A DNA stretch of 40,135 nucleotides from Gnetum montanum (taxonomy: Eukaryota > Streptophyta > Gnetopsida > Gnetales > Gnetaceae). The translations under genes were made by a program, and so were the position numbers. Below the pieces are notes generated by a model, which saw only the letters and a list, made by a program, of their open reading frames with translations, did no database searches and was not told the DNA's origin. The stretch lies in contig MNCI01009296.1 in assembly GCA_015680685.1 (NCBI GenBank), positions 143,998 to 184,132 of the forward strand, given 5' to 3'. Shown here piece by piece: positions 1 to 11,489 of the stretch (position 1 is the first letter of the stretch; the number at the start of each line of letters is the position of its first letter).

Positions 1-322
1 TGGGTCGATACTCTCTCGAGTTGTGATCATGTACAACATACTCTACCTATAAGTGCTACATACCAATTTGTGTGAGATCACGAAGGAGCATGGTTGAGAC
101 TGAGTGATCAGAAGGTAACACTATGTTACCTTCTAAATCACACCAACGCGATTGTTCATCCTAATGGAGGATAAAGGTAAAGTTTGGTATATACTCATCA
201 AGATGAACGTATACCACACAAAACTGTTGAGGGACTGGCGAATTATCATGTGTACTATGCCTTTAATCGTTCTTTGTATCGGACCTAGGCAGTGAAACAC
301 TCTCATAAGAAGAAGAATACAT
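1..322 (-). pseudogene. Athila-like gag, N-terminal part (element E1), cut by the window edge
   Basis: Reading leftward from an ATG at 322-320, this frame matches the gag start of element E2 (7610 onward). Shared blocks are YIPNF-FILH-DEQ, then EGNIVLPSDHSV here against EENIVLPLDYSV in E2, then TMLL/TMLF. A few in-frame stops are present, so it is not functional. Gag would be the structural nucleocapsid-like protein that packages element RNA. It lies directly downstream of a primer-binding site and LTR on the same strand, as expected for the 5' end of a retrotransposon, and continues beyond the window. The family call (Ty3/gypsy, Athila-like) rests on the primer-binding site and on the gag of E2. 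Confidence 0.7.
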
Positions 323-441
323 AATTGTCTATTCAGTGTGTAATACTTTTCGTTTCACTGATTGTAAGATAACCAACCCTAAGGGTTTGTTCCAACGATG
401 TGAAGATTTCCTAAGTTCTAGCTAACGCACAAACAACAAAG

Positions 442-459
442 TCCCCAGTAATGATGCCA
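442..459 (-). other. Primer-binding site of element E1
   Basis: Read on the minus strand it is TGGCATCATTACTGGGGA, one base after the LTR end. It aligns with E2's TGGTATCATTGCCGAGGA and with the Athila/Tat-type site TGGCGCCGTTGCCGGGGA, complementary to a tRNA 3' end (recalled family knowledge). Differences are C-to-T or G-to-A. Confidence 0.7.
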
Positions 460-460
460 A

Positions 461-1260
461 TGATGAGTAGCGAGGTATCCCTATGCTCAACCATACGAAT
501 ATGAGCATACACAGATGATCCAATCGAATTCCAAGGACAATTGTATAGCAGGTTAGTCAATCGTTGTTTTCCCAAGCTTACTTGTATAGCACAATTGTAT
601 GGTTAAGTAAACTTGAGGTATATGATTTTTATATATTTTTTGATGTTTTATGTACTGGTGCTACAAAGGGAGAAGTGACTAATTAAGTAACTAATTTAAT
701 TTAACTAATCAACTATGCTCTAACTAGTCCTAACACCAGCATCCGTTTCCACTTGCCGTCCACATCCTGAACTAGTGCAACACTACTGGGATTACCAAAC
801 GTTAATTGTTACTAGGTTACCAAGTGTTCCATGCATGCTCAAAGTAGTTATATTGAGTGTGCTTACTTGGGAGAGTTGACAAGGTAAGAGAGAGAACATT
901 AATTAACTAAGGAAAACATTAAATAACTGTAAATAACGTTAAATAAGCAATTCTAAATACTGCAAGGTTTATCACAAATTTTATCTTTATTTCTGGCTAC
1001 AAGGTGTGCTCAGGTACACAATGTTCGAATAAAGATTTGTTTGCTTTATGACTCCTATTGCGGGCACTCAGAAATAATTCTAACTCTGAGAAGGGAAAAA
1101 GGCAAGAGTTCGGGTAAGAGACTAAAACTAATTAACTAACTAAGTGCCTGACTCTTATTTATAGGTGACAAGATAGGCCCCGATATCGGATGTCTGATAT
1201 CACTTAGAAGGCTTGAATATCATGTACTCGATATCGCGGATGCAATATCGCGGCTCATCA
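461..1260 (-). repeat. 5' LTR of Athila-like element E1 (800 bp)
   Basis: The boundaries come from comparison with the LTRs at 6633-7461 and 13768-14596. On the minus strand it starts TGATGAGCCGCG and ends CTACTCATCA, with a primer-binding site immediately after. Shared internal landmarks, in order, are a TATA box (CCTATAAATAA, 1155-1165), a GTTAGAAT block, TCTTTATTCGA-CATTG-TGTACCT, an AATAAAGA poly(A) signal and GATAAACCTTGCA. The sequence is strongly diverged from the other two copies, so the insertions are old. Confidence 0.8.
1155..1165 (-). promoter_or_regulatory. LTR TATA box (E1)
   Basis: CCTATAAATAA on the minus strand, at the same place in the LTR as CTATATAAATG in E2 and CCTATAAATAC in E3. 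It is the likely start site for the retrotransposon transcript. Confidence 0.6.
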
Positions 1261-1441
1261 ATTAGCTTCCTCTTCCATGCAAACAGGGTACAAGAAAACT
1301 TGAAAATTTGGTAAGGCATAGCATAGCATGCTGTGTTAGAAATTTAGTGAGGAGCAACTTGCTCACCTAGAAGCTTAGAACTTATGATGGTACAAGGCTG
1401 CAAATTTAACCCTAAGGAAATAGGCTAAGTCCCGGTTCTGA

Positions 1442-1972
1442 AAATACATCTTTGTTTAGGGATATCTTTTCCTTTTGCCTTTCCTAGATTTACTATGTAC
1501 CTTTAAATATAAAATCTTCACCGGATGAACTAGAAAACCATGGCTTTTTCATGACTTTCCGGACTTGAAAGTCCGCAATTTAATTTATTAAAGGGGACCA
1601 CCAACTCCCACACAAATTAAGTGGAAAGCATCTTTGTTTACGAATATCTTTTCCTTTTGCCTTTTCTACTTTCGGTACTACCTGGAATATAATATCTCCA
1701 CAGAATGAATTAGAAAACCATGTTGCAGTTCTCAAACCACATTTTTGTTTTGGAACATCTTTTCCCTTTTGCTTCGAGTTTCAGTACCTGCGTGAAATAT
1801 AATATCTCCAACCACATTTTTGTTTAGGAACATCTTTTACTTTTGCCTTTTCGAGTTTCAGTACGTACGTGAAATATAATATCTCCACGGGATGAGCTAG
1901 AAAACCATGACTTTCCAGACTTAAAACCTGCAATTTATTAAAGAAAGGGGACAACCAACTCCCACTATTGAA
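1442..1972. repeat. Degenerate tandem repeat, four copies
   Basis: Four consecutive imperfect copies begin near 1442, 1630, 1738 and 1808. Each carries CATTTTTGTTTAGGAA-CATCTTTT-CTTTTGCC, then a GTTTCAGTAC-like block, then GAAATATAATATCTCCA; the longer copies add GATGAACTAGAAAACCATG and a CCACCAACTCCCAC tail. Unit length varies from about 70 to 190 bp because two copies lack the 3' half. No coding potential was recognised. Confidence 0.7.
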
Positions 1973-2050
1973 CCTTGCCTGCTACGGACAAGATGACAAC
2001 TTTTAGGATCACCTGGAAATTATGGGCTTCTATTTTAATTTATTTGCTTT

Positions 2051-2256
2051 AAAAAAAAAAAAAAAAAACTCCGTGTGATTTAGCTTTACTAAGTGTACCC
2101 TTCCATTCGTTTGATTGAAACTGTTGAGATCTATCATGAATCGCAACCCTTCCCAGCATCTTAATTCAATAAATAAAACATCACAGAACTTTGCCAACTT
2201 CTGTTGATGTTGACATTTCCAATGCTTTCATGGTACCATGATTATTAACATCACTA

Positions 2257-2287
<31 letters not shown>
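2051..2287 (+). repeat. Two poly(A) tracts
   Basis: Runs of 18 A (2051-2068) and 28 A (2260-2287) about 190 bp apart. They could be tails of retroposed sequences (SINE, LINE or processed transcript), but no element body was recognised upstream and no target-site duplication was confirmed. Confidence 0.5.
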
Positions 2288-2289
<2 letters not shown>

Positions 2290-4040
2290 AGGATATAGAC
2301 ATTGAATTGCAAGCAACAATTTTTGCACCAAGCTGAAAAGAGGCTATATTAGATTAAAAGGTTATAAGGCAACCTATTATTCTTCACTAATGCGTTTTCA
2401 AATAGAACTGAAAAAGAAAAATGTAACTTAGGTTTTCTTTAAGAATAGGACGTGGGGTTGTTAAGTTCTGGGGACAGAATAATACTAATGAAAATAATCA
2501 TTATAATTCTGTGTTTTGCCACACCAGGGACAGGTTACCGGGTGGCCAAAACAAGGCTGACATGGTGCATTGCACATATCAATTACAGCAACGTCTCACC
2601 AAATAAAAAAAAGCAATTGCTAAAATCGTGGACTCCACCGTACTGCAACCTTTCCTGCTTCCTCTTGTTGCCAAAAAAGTGCATGGCTACCACGTCTCAT
2701 ATAGCTTGCCTGTATTTTCATCAACAGTATTCAACATTGTAACAGTAAACAAAATTCAAAGCACGTTGCTAAGTTGCAGGGGTAAAAGCAGCTGTAACAA
2801 ATGGGATTCTCATATTACAAGTTAACATATATGATATATTTGTTCCAAAATATGGAATGCATGTTGGAATGAATTTGCAACAGCAGGGTTATGTAACCGA
2901 TGCTTATCCGTCTGATTATCATATCATGGACCATAACTCTCCACAGGTTCAATTTACGGAAAGTTTTGGTTTTACCTATTCAACAGGCACATGTTGACAA
3001 TTAGCAACAAACATAAAAATTTTGCATATTCAGCGCCACAGAAACAATTGTCTATCAAAATAACCTCACCTGAATATGTCTCTACCAAAAATTTGTCATC
3101 CTATAAATGCCTGGCAATAATCATCAAGCCATTTGCTTTTAGCGTTAGTTTTCGCTCATTCTGGGCCAGGTCCGAATTCTATGGCGTGACCTCTGGTTTC
3201 ATTTGGTAAACTTTTCAGCTTGGATTTTGGGCCTGTTTCTGTCTTTGGTTTGGTTCCTGTTAAATTGTATGATCTAGGCATCCGAAGTTGGTGAGAATGG
3301 AATTATAGATTTATAGGATATTGCTGGAATTCTCAGGTCTCTGTACGGACGTCTGGTCAGAAGATGAGTTCGTTGGGCAAGGATTATTTGGTCCCCTTGG
3401 GATCCATCAAGATTTGTGGGAGGAACAGCCAGTTAACGGAAAGATGAACATGGATAACGCAACACTGAAAAAAAAAAAAAAACTCAGCCGAACCAAAGAA
3501 ATGCTGGCCTGTTCTTCCAGAACCGCATGTTCAGCCACGCCATTCACAGCACAGCAGAGAATGATCACGAATGATAACGGAAATGATAATGACTACTGCC
3601 CACTACATTTTGGGTGGATCCGTCTTGATCAGCGGCCATGGAGGACGTACGGAGCCTCGGGAAAATCGGGAATAAGCCTGAAAATGGTGGAATCTGCACA
3701 GAAATATGCGAATTTCAGCTAAGGATTGTGGGTGGGAGAATGTTTGTGCAGACTTCCAGAAAGGTTTTTCTCTCAGCTGCTGAACATGTATCCTGGAGCT
3801 GTTCTTGATGTGGATTTCATGTTCAATGCCGATGAGAGACCTGTGCTTCTGCCGCATCATATCATATGGTTTCCAAGGAAAATCTTCCTCCTGCTCAGCC
3901 GGACTCAGACTGGCTCACGGTCTGCTCTACTGCGGCTGCCGCAATGGCAGCTACCCCAACCTGAAGCTTGATCTTTACAATATGCAAATCCAAGTTGGAT
4001 TCACGGCTGCGGCGCTGTGCGGAGTAGTGCTGCTACGTTG
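2288..4040. other. Region without a recognised gene
   Basis: Only short open frames of uncertain meaning occur here, including one of 133 codons at 3321-3722 interrupted by a 13-A run. From about 3,300 the base composition becomes richer in GC than the flanking transposons, suggesting host-derived sequence joined to the ALMT relic. No family was recognised before about 4,030. Confidence 0.4.
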
Positions 4041-4052
4041 GAGCCACAGCAT

Positions 4053-4493
4053 GGCGCTGAGGGCGCTCTTGCAGTTGCAGCAAATGCCATGGCGGATCTC
4101 AGGCCGCAGAGCCGAGCCATTTCTGTTTGACATCGAAATATTTCTGGTCGCCGTTGTTGCTACCTTCGTCCGCTTTTCCCGTCTGTGAAGTCCCGTTATG
4201 ATCATGGAATGCTGATATCTCTTTTGACGTACGCATTTGAGGCCATTTCTGGGTACCGCAACCAAAATCTGTGGGTCATGGCTTACCAACGTGTGCTCAC
4301 CATTGTTATGGGCTGGTGCATGTGTGGTTTTCTGAGTCTGGTTTTTTTCCCGTCTGGGCTGGCGCATGAGATGGACTTTGGACTCAGTCAAGCCCTGCAT
4401 TTCACGCCCATTGATGTGCTGTCCTCGTTCGGTCTGTTGGTCTATCTGCGCAGCACTGATAATTGTGCAGGAGGGCTTTTGTTGTGCATGTAG
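4053..4493 (+). pseudogene. ALMT (aluminium-activated malate transporter) pseudogene fragment
   Basis: Three overlapping frames in order give the membrane domain of an ALMT anion channel. At 4053-4118 the pattern is GAEGALAVAANAMADL. At about 4112-4185 it is EPFLFD-EIFLVAVVATFVRF. From 4176, one base out of frame, it is PSVKSRYDHGMLISLLTYAF, then EAISGYR, then MAYQRVLTIVMG, then FFPSGLAHEM. Plant ALMTs carry RYDYG-LIFILTFSLV-VSGYR, then AHQRLSTI-IG, then PVWAGEDLH at these positions (family knowledge). Functional ALMTs are plasma-membrane or tonoplast malate channels. Two frameshifts, the lack of a start and the loss of similarity after about 4,395 make this a dead fragment. It is the only recognisable host-type gene in the window. 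Confidence 0.72.
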
Positions 4494-5565
4494 AGTGTGT
4501 TGTTTCATTAGTAAATTTGGGCTTTGGGGTTTTTGGCAGATTTGTTTATTTGTGTTTGTTATGCAATGCAACTGTATTGAGTTGCTGAGGGATTTTTGTG
4601 TAATAAGAAGATGATTTTAAAAAAAACCGGTTAATGTTCTCTATTTTGGCTTTTATGACATTCTGGCTTTAACTTGGTGGGTTTGATGTGGCAAAGAGTT
4701 GGAAGAGATGGAGGCGGCAGCAGACCAGGCGGAAAGGATAAAACCTCTCTCACAGCCAGTTGCCAAAAACGAACTTGTTTTGGAAAGTGTCAACAGTCGT
4801 TTCTCTGAATTCATTACCAACCTGTTTTTGTGGTGATTCCAAAAAGAGTTCGGTGAGGAGCTAGGAATTGGTGGTGCTTCTGAAAAGAGTTCGGTGAGGA
4901 GCTAGGAATGGATTTGAGAGCTTAAAGGTGACTTGTTGGAGGAGGTGTGCTTCCTAGAGGCACAGGCAGACAAGCTTTCACAAGAAGCTATCCATCTTGT
5001 CAACTAGATTTGAAGCTCTACATTGAGCTAAGTCTTTAATCTTTTCTTTATTTGTTATTCCAAGAGCTGTCAGCTCTTGTCTTTGTTGCATGTTGTCTCA
5101 TACCCAGTCAAGAAATACCATTTTAAATTCAAAGCCTCTATTTGTATTTGAAGTTTAAGTTAATTTTGCTCTCTTACTTTAAACTTTTATTTTCTGAAAT
5201 GAACAATTATTTCATTTAAATTTCCTTGTCAAATTTATTTAAAAATTATCAGCATTATTGAATGTGATAATTTTTACATGTTAAAACACCACGTGGCCCT
5301 TATTAGCTAAGACTATTCCAAGTTTCTGTATTCGTATGAGAGGTGCCCTAAGTAATAATATTTTAAAATGAGTTTTCGTGGGTGTTCTGTGACCAATTTT
5401 TATGCATCAACACCCACCTTATCAAACTTAAATGATAAAATTAATGGCTGTGAATCTATGATGAGCTTTGAGAATATGCAATTGTAGTGTAGCACTAGAT
5501 TCTAAGATTGCAACATTATCAACTTTGATTGACAAAGAATCAATGACATTCTTATTACACTTTTT
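4494..5565. other. No recognised gene; 41-bp duplication inside
   Basis: A 27-bp segment (AAAAGAGTTCGGTGAGGAGC plus CTAGGAAT, minus the overlap of none) occurs exactly at 4842-4868 and again at 4883-4909, a 41-bp tandem duplication. The rest is AT-rich sequence without a recognised family. Confidence 0.5.
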
Positions 5566-5569
5566 ATTT

Positions 5570-5790
5570 CAACACATCACCTTGACAAGCCCATGTGCAT
5601 GATTTGATTTTGATTTGTTACAAAGATAGCCCAGAAATTGACCAAGAAGCCCACCACAAGGCTTGTGCATGATCTGATTTTGTTTTGTTTTAGTAGGACC
5701 CAGAAATTGATGAAGAACCTCATCACAAGGCTTGTGCATGATTTGATTTTGTTTTATTTTGTTTTTTAGTGAGAAAGAGTGTTCCATGAC
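5570..5790. repeat. About 70-bp tandem repeat, three copies
   Basis: CATCACAAGGCTTGTGCATG followed by ATTTGATTTTGTTTT and then CCCAGAAATTGATGAAGAA recurs in three adjacent diverged copies from about 5575. A 123-codon minus-strand frame across it (5569-5940) is repetitive for this reason and is not taken as a gene. From 5760 to 6632 nothing else was recognised. Confidence 0.65.
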
Positions 5791-6632
5791 AAGGTAGTGT
5801 ATAATATTTTGTTGTTCAGTGAAGAAGAGTGTCCCATTATAAGGTAGCAAGGTTACAATACTTTTGCAGTTAAGAACTAGCCTAAGAATTGAAATTATAA
5901 TATATTTTTTTCTTTTTTTAATAAGATAGATGTAATCCATTAAATAAAATTGTCTTTAAAAAATAAAGTTAGATATAACTCGCTATACAAAAGTGTCTTT
6001 TGATAAAATAAAGTTAATCATTGCTACTGCCAAACCCTAAAGGTCCTTAGGTTTAGTAATTGAACCTACTACCTTTAGCAAAAGGTGAATATCTAGAAAA
6101 CTGTAGTATACTACATGTCTTTTTCACAAATTATTTTTCTAGAACTTATGATAATTTAGTACTTGTGAACCATCTATGTGAACTAGTTTGAGTATATTCT
6201 CACCCAAGAATCATATGCCATTGTTCGCCACATGCTAAGCATTCTTATTGTGCAAAAACGACTAGGCCATGTGCAAAGACTACAAGGTCGTACCTAGAGA
6301 GTGCCTTGCAACTCAACATCAACCAATGTTCATGGATTAAGCTATATAGAGCTTCAAAAGTAGTATGAGAAAAAGGACTAAATGCATAAAATGGTGAAAT
6401 TTAAAGAAAGATAACATTATCTTATTCAAAGCACAATTGCTTTATGAAGGTGCCTAGAATTGGGATTGTTTTACAAATTTAATTTAGGGCCAAGTGGAAA
6501 GTTGCATTTAGAAAATTGGAAAGAACATTGTGGGTGAAATAAAAGACGAAAAATACATCCCAAAGGAGACATTGTGGTGGAGTGATTGAGTGTAACATGC
6601 TATTTGATTAGTCATTGTGGGTTTGATTGCAT

Positions 6633-7461
6633 TGATGTGATCACGTCGACATGATCTTGTCAATGTGTACCTATTGATGCATGATTTGATGTGTTGATGC
6701 ATACATGTTGACGAAGTATCTAGTCTTGCCTATATAAATGCATGCACCTGTCGCATTTATGACATTCGTTCATTCATAGCTTAGTTGAGTTCTTATAGTT
6801 GGTTTCTTCCAAAGTTAGAATATTTGCTAAGTGCCTATAGTAGGAGTTGAGAAGTGTACGGATCTTTATTCGAGCATTGATGTACCTAGACACTCTGGTG
6901 TGAATGACAATAAAGACGAACTATCTTAATAAACCTTACAACACTTGGACTTAGCATAATGTTTACTTGATGCACTTTATTATTCATGCAATTTATATTC
7001 ATGCATTTATTTAATTAATTAATAGTAAATAATTAATGCACATAAGTACAACCATCTCGAGCATACATTAATGCTTGGTAATCTCAGAGTGCTTAATGCT
7101 TAGTAACCCAATAGCATTACAACATGTTTAGGATGTGTATGATGGATGGGAATGGATGCTTATGTTAGGAGTAGTTAAGGCACTAGTTAATTACTAGATT
7201 AATTGGCATTCAATTACTTTATTTTTACACTTAGGTAAAATTATATAAAAATATAAAATGATACAAATAATATGCCCTAATTGCACTTAACGATACAATT
7301 ATGCTTCATAAGTGAAACTGGAAAATCAATGATCATGATCTTAGGTTCACTATCTAGATAAGGTATACTTAGAGAGCTAAAGTTTGTACAATTTGACTGA
7401 ATCACTTCTTGAACAATGGTGATTCATATGGTTAGGCATAGGAACTACTTGCTGCTCATCA
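6633..7461 (+). repeat. 5' LTR of Athila-like element E2 (about 829 bp)
   Basis: The end is fixed by CTGCTCATCA at 7452-7461 followed one base later by the primer-binding site. The start is placed at TGATGTGATCACG (6633) by length match to the 829-bp E3 LTR; this is less certain than the end. Landmarks shared with E1 and E3 are the TATA box, GTTAGAATATTTGCTAAGTG, TCTTTATTCGAGCATTGATG, the AATAAAG signal near 6910 and AATAAACCTTACAACACTTG. Confidence 0.7.
6731..6738 (+). promoter_or_regulatory. LTR TATA box (E2)
   Basis: TATATAAA at the position homologous to the TATA boxes of E1 and E3, about 180 bp before the AATAAA signal. Confidence 0.6.
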
Positions 7462-7462
7462 T

Positions 7463-7480
7463 TGGTATCATTGCCGAGGA
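7463..7480 (+). other. Primer-binding site of element E2
   Basis: TGGTATCATTGCCGAGGA follows the LTR end by one base. Against TGGCGCCGTTGCCGGGGA, common in Athila/Tat elements, it has 13 of 18 matches and all five differences are C-to-T or G-to-A. The first eight bases alone also fit an initiator-Met site, so the tRNA is not certain. Confidence 0.65.
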
Positions 7481-7609
7481 CTTTAGTTAACTATGTGGGT
7501 TATCTAGAAAGTTAGTGAAATTACGTAACATTGTTATATATTGCTTAAAAAGTTAAAATCATTAATATAAAAAAGTATATTAAAATCACACTATTTTCTA
7601 AGAAGTTAG

Positions 7610-9165
7610 ATGGCTTCTCCTCGTAGGGAGAATTCCCCATTGTTGTTCAAGCATACTTCCCATTAGCACAGGCAAGAAGGCTCGAGATCACCTGTGCCTT
7701 AGCAATGCAAAGTGATCTATACTTATCCAAATGACTATATTCCAAATTTCATCTTCATTCTACACCAAGATGAACAATTGTAGTGAAGTGACATGGAGGA
7801 AAACATTGTGTTGCCACTTGATTATTCAGTTCCTACGATGTTGTTCCACAATCGCATGAGATTGGGCATCGCAATGCTCAACATTGAATTTTTTGTGCAA
7901 GACCGTGACTACCAAGATTATCATCTAATTAAGGCATGATGCAAAAGGGATTGGCAAGTAGAAGCTTGATATGAGGCTTCGAAGGAAAAATAGTTCCCAA
8001 ATCTCTTATTCCTACTAGGCCAAAAAGAATGAGGGGTTCTCAAAATACAGACTCTTCTTCCCTTCTCTTTGATGAAGGAGCCCTTAACTAGAATTTATAG
8101 TCAACTATAAACAACCCTGGTTTAAGGAAGAATGGGTCCCATGACCATGGGGGTTGCAAAGGAGAGAGTCAAGGTAGTAGCAATGCCCATCACTACAACC
8201 ATGGAAAAAATGATGATCATGATCATGACCAAAGAAGAGGGAGTAGTAGGTACAATTCTAGTGCTAGCTCTCATTCATCTTTACCTTCATCATCCTCATC
8301 ATCTTCCTCCTCTAGCTCTAATTAAAGCTACAAAGGGAGAGATTGTAATGGAGGTGATCAATGGGATAGGAATGATTATAGGTCATGCTAAAATGGTAGA
8401 GACTAGGGATGTGGACAATCAAGGGAGGGCCACCACCATGAATGAAGGAACAACAAAGGCAATTTAGATATCATGACCACAAAGAATGCCATAACTATGA
8501 TGAGCCTTTTCTTTTAACCTAGAACATGCTCAATATTCTGGAGGCCATAAGGATTCCAACAAGACACATGAAAGATAGCTGAATTAAATGGTTGGACATG
8601 AAAAATATCTCTAAGTTTGAAGGGGGATATATTTCTAATCTAAAAAATCATCTCCAAGCCTTTCAAGATGCATGTGCCTTACATAACATGGAAAATGAAT
8701 GGTAGAAACTGAAGTTATTTCCTAGGATACTCATTAAAGAGGCTAAAAGTTGGTACCAGTATTTAGAACTAGAATTAATCAAATGATAGGGTACAACACT
8801 TGAACTCTTTAATGAAAAATATCAAACATACTCCTGAGTGTCTAACCTAAGAAAGCAAATCCAAGGTTGAAAGAAAGGCATGCATGAATGCTTGGATGCA
8901 ATCATGGATAAATATTACTCATTGTTGCATCAATGTCTAGGTCATGGCTTTTTTCAATAGGAGTAGCTACACCATATCATGGATGGGCTTCATACCAAAA
9001 TGAGGAGAACTCTTGGGGTCTATGCCCAAGGAAGGCTTTCAAAGCTAAGAGCCCATCACATCCAAACATTGATTAAGCAAGTGGCCAAAGAAGAAGGTGA
9101 GCTAAGAAAAAGGGAAAGTGTAGAGAAATACAATCTTGGAATGAATGCCATGTAGTCAAACAATA
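7610..9165 (+). pseudogene. Ty3/gypsy gag of Athila-like element E2
   Basis: The frame starts at ATG 7610 (MASPRRENSPLL), 130 bp after the primer-binding site, and can be followed through stops. Near 7740 it reads YIPNFIFILHQDEQ, as in E1. At 8130-8320 it becomes a low-complexity linker rich in Asn, His, Asp and a serine run. At 8590-8960 it gives the retrotransposon gag core: KFEGGYISNLKNHLQAFQDA, then LKLFPRILIKEAKSWYQYLE, then LRKQIQG-KKGMHECLDAI. Several stops fit CAG/CAA or TGG mutated by C-to-T or G-to-A. An apparent 111-codon frame at 8132-8467 is a shadow of the linker. No pol follows: the element is broken at about 9,170, where a minus-strand chromovirus integrase begins. Confidence 0.75.
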
Positions 9166-9229
9166 TTAACAATAAATAATAGTACTACATCCTCAGCACT
9201 AACTAATGTCTTTGTAGAAAGAAAGTGAG

Positions 9230-11470
9230 TAGACTTTGTTTAAAAGTCGACAACCATAGGGATATCATCCTTACCACCCTTAGTGTAAAGAAATCTAGTA
9301 ATGAAGTCCACATCCTTAGCGTGAGGGTATAAGTAGCCACTTGATCATTAATGTTCTAACTTAACTTGTTGAGAAGTTAAGCACTTTGCTACAAATTCTC
9401 TAGCTTGATTCTTCATTCTTGGCCACTAGTATAACTTCTTTAGCATTTGATATATTTCATCACAATCCAAATGCATTTGAAGTCAACTAAGATGATCCTC
9501 CTCTAGCAAGCATTGCCACAAGGTAATGGGTACATATACCTAATACTTATGTCGAAGTAGTCCCAATGCATCTATTGTGACTAATGAATCACCAAATCCC
9601 TTAAGTTGCATGTACCATGGATCATGTCTTGGATCTACCTTGATATCATCTGGCACATTAGAGTAGATCACAAGGCTATAGAGTTTACTAGCCATCCTAC
9701 TCAAAGAATTTGCAACTACATTACTTTTGCCTGGTTAGTACTGGATGGTAATGTCCAAATCAGCTAATAACTCAACCCATCATCACTACTATAGGTTCAA
9801 CTATGGTTGATTAATTAGATATTGAAGTTCTTTATGATTGTTCTAGATTGTCAATTTCTCTTCAAAGAGATAGTGATGTCAGACCTTGAAGGAAAACACC
9901 ACTACTCCCAATACTAGATCATGAGTGAGATAGCATTTCTCATAAGGCTTCAATTATCTTGAGGCATACATAAGGATACATCCATACCCTTCTCCTAATA
10001 CATCTATGCATACATCAAAGTATTCACATGGGGTAGGTGCAACCATGATCAAAGTTGAAGTCAATTTATGCTTGAGCTCCTCAAGAGTAGCCTAACAATA
10101 ATGATCCCAAAGAAACTGAATGTCCTTTTGTAATAGATTCATGAGAGGTGAAGCAATGTAAGAGAAGTTCTCAAGAAACTTCTAATAATAACCTACCAAA
10201 CTAGGAAAGCTCTGAACTTCTCTAACATTCTTAGGAATAGGCCAATTCCTAATGACTGATATCTTAGTAGGATCCATAACTATTTTGGCCTCTAAGATAA
10301 CATGACCTAATAATTGGATCTCATGGTGCCAAAATGAGCATTTTGAAGGTTAAGCATACAATTGATTCTCTCTAAGTATTTGTAAGACTATTCTCAAATT
10401 ATCTTCATGTATGTCATCTAATGCTAAATATACCAATATGTCATCAATGAAAATAATGATAAATTGGTCTAAGTATGACCTTATTAAACTATTCATGAGA
10501 TGCATAAACACTACTAGAGCATTAGTGAGTCCAAATGGTAGAACCAAAAACTCATAATGCCCATACTGAGTCTTAAAAGCTATCTTAGGAATATCACCCC
10601 CTCTAATGCAAACTTGGTGATATTCTAATTTCAATCTATCTTTTAGAACACTTGACCTTTCCTTAATTTATCAAAAAAAATGATCTATATGAGGCAAGGG
10701 ATAGATGTTCCTTACTATCATTGGATTTAGTTGATGGTAGTTGATGTATAACCTCATACTTCCATCCTTCTTTTTAACAAAGAGGATAAGAGCTTCCCAA
10801 GGAGATACACTTGGATGAATCAATCTTTTATCTAGGAGTTCTTGAAGTTGGAATTTTAGTTCTACCAATTAGATAGGTGACATCCTATGTGGGGCTTTGG
10901 AGATAGGTTTAGTACCCAGTTTGAGATCAATCTCAAACTCTACCTTTCATCTAGGAGGCAATATTGGCAACTTTGATTGGAAGACATTAAAAACTTCAAT
11001 GTCCATAGGAATTTCGTCAATTTCAATCCATGAAGAAATCTCACTTATAGAGACTAAGAATAAAGAATGAACTTTCTTCAATAAATGATGTAAAGATCTT
11101 GATGAAGATATGTCTATCTTGATTATGTGGGGTTTCGTGTACACTATCACATGTACACCCTTGTATGCTACTAATAATAATGTCTTACAATAGCAACTTA
11201 AGCTACCCTGAAAATGCATCAACCAATCCATTCCTATAATGATATTATAATCTCATAGGCTCATGACATGAAGTTCATAAGGCCAAGAAACATCCTAGAT
11301 GATTAAAGGAATAGATCTATACACTTGGTCCACAACAAGCGTACTACCACCTTTAGTGCTAACAACAAGCCCTTCGGTTAGGGGCTCACATATCAAGCCC
11401 ACCCTTCTAACTACTGAATGATCAACAAAAGAATGTCTATCCTTGCTACCACTTCCTCCTAAAACAACCA
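9230..11470 (-). pseudogene. Chromovirus (Del/Tekay-type) pol: PR-RT-RH-INT, degenerate
   Basis: Reading leftward. Protease at about 11,470-11,180: the active-site region is degenerate (SFVDHSVVRRVGL), then a Del-type IIIGMDWL block. RT at about 10,940-10,350: [20 protein letters not shown], then FKTQYGHYEFLVLPFGLTNA, then the catalytic IFIDDILVY. RNase H remnants lie at about 10,330-9,560. Integrase begins with a zinc-binding-like WPRMKNQ-REFVAKCL-SQQVK block and the first catalytic Asp region (DVDFITRFLYTKGGKDD) and stops at about 9,230. Many stops and frameshifts. The RT identifies a chromovirus rather than the Athila or Tat families nearby. The 3' half of integrase, the chromodomain if any, and the 3' LTR are absent. 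Confidence 0.75.
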
Positions 11471-11489
11471 TAAATCTTGATTATAATAT

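Noticed and set aside
1261-1276. Polypurine-like GGAAGAGGAAG on the minus strand next to the start of the E1 LTR
   Set aside because: A polypurine tract there would make E1 a 3' LTR, yet a primer-binding site and gag follow its other end. The E3 LTR start has no matching tract, so this is probably chance; a tandem LTR-internal-LTR-internal array remains possible.
3975-4571. 198-codon minus-strand open frame
   Set aside because: It overlaps the ALMT relic on the opposite strand, which has clear family motifs; the minus translation shows no domain and is explained as a shadow.
5569-5940. 123-codon minus-strand frame
   Set aside because: Low-complexity product of the three-copy tandem repeat; no family recognised.
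8132-8467. 111-codon Met/Ile-rich plus-strand frame
   Set aside because: It is the wrong frame of the Asn/His/Asp/Ser linker in the E2 gag.
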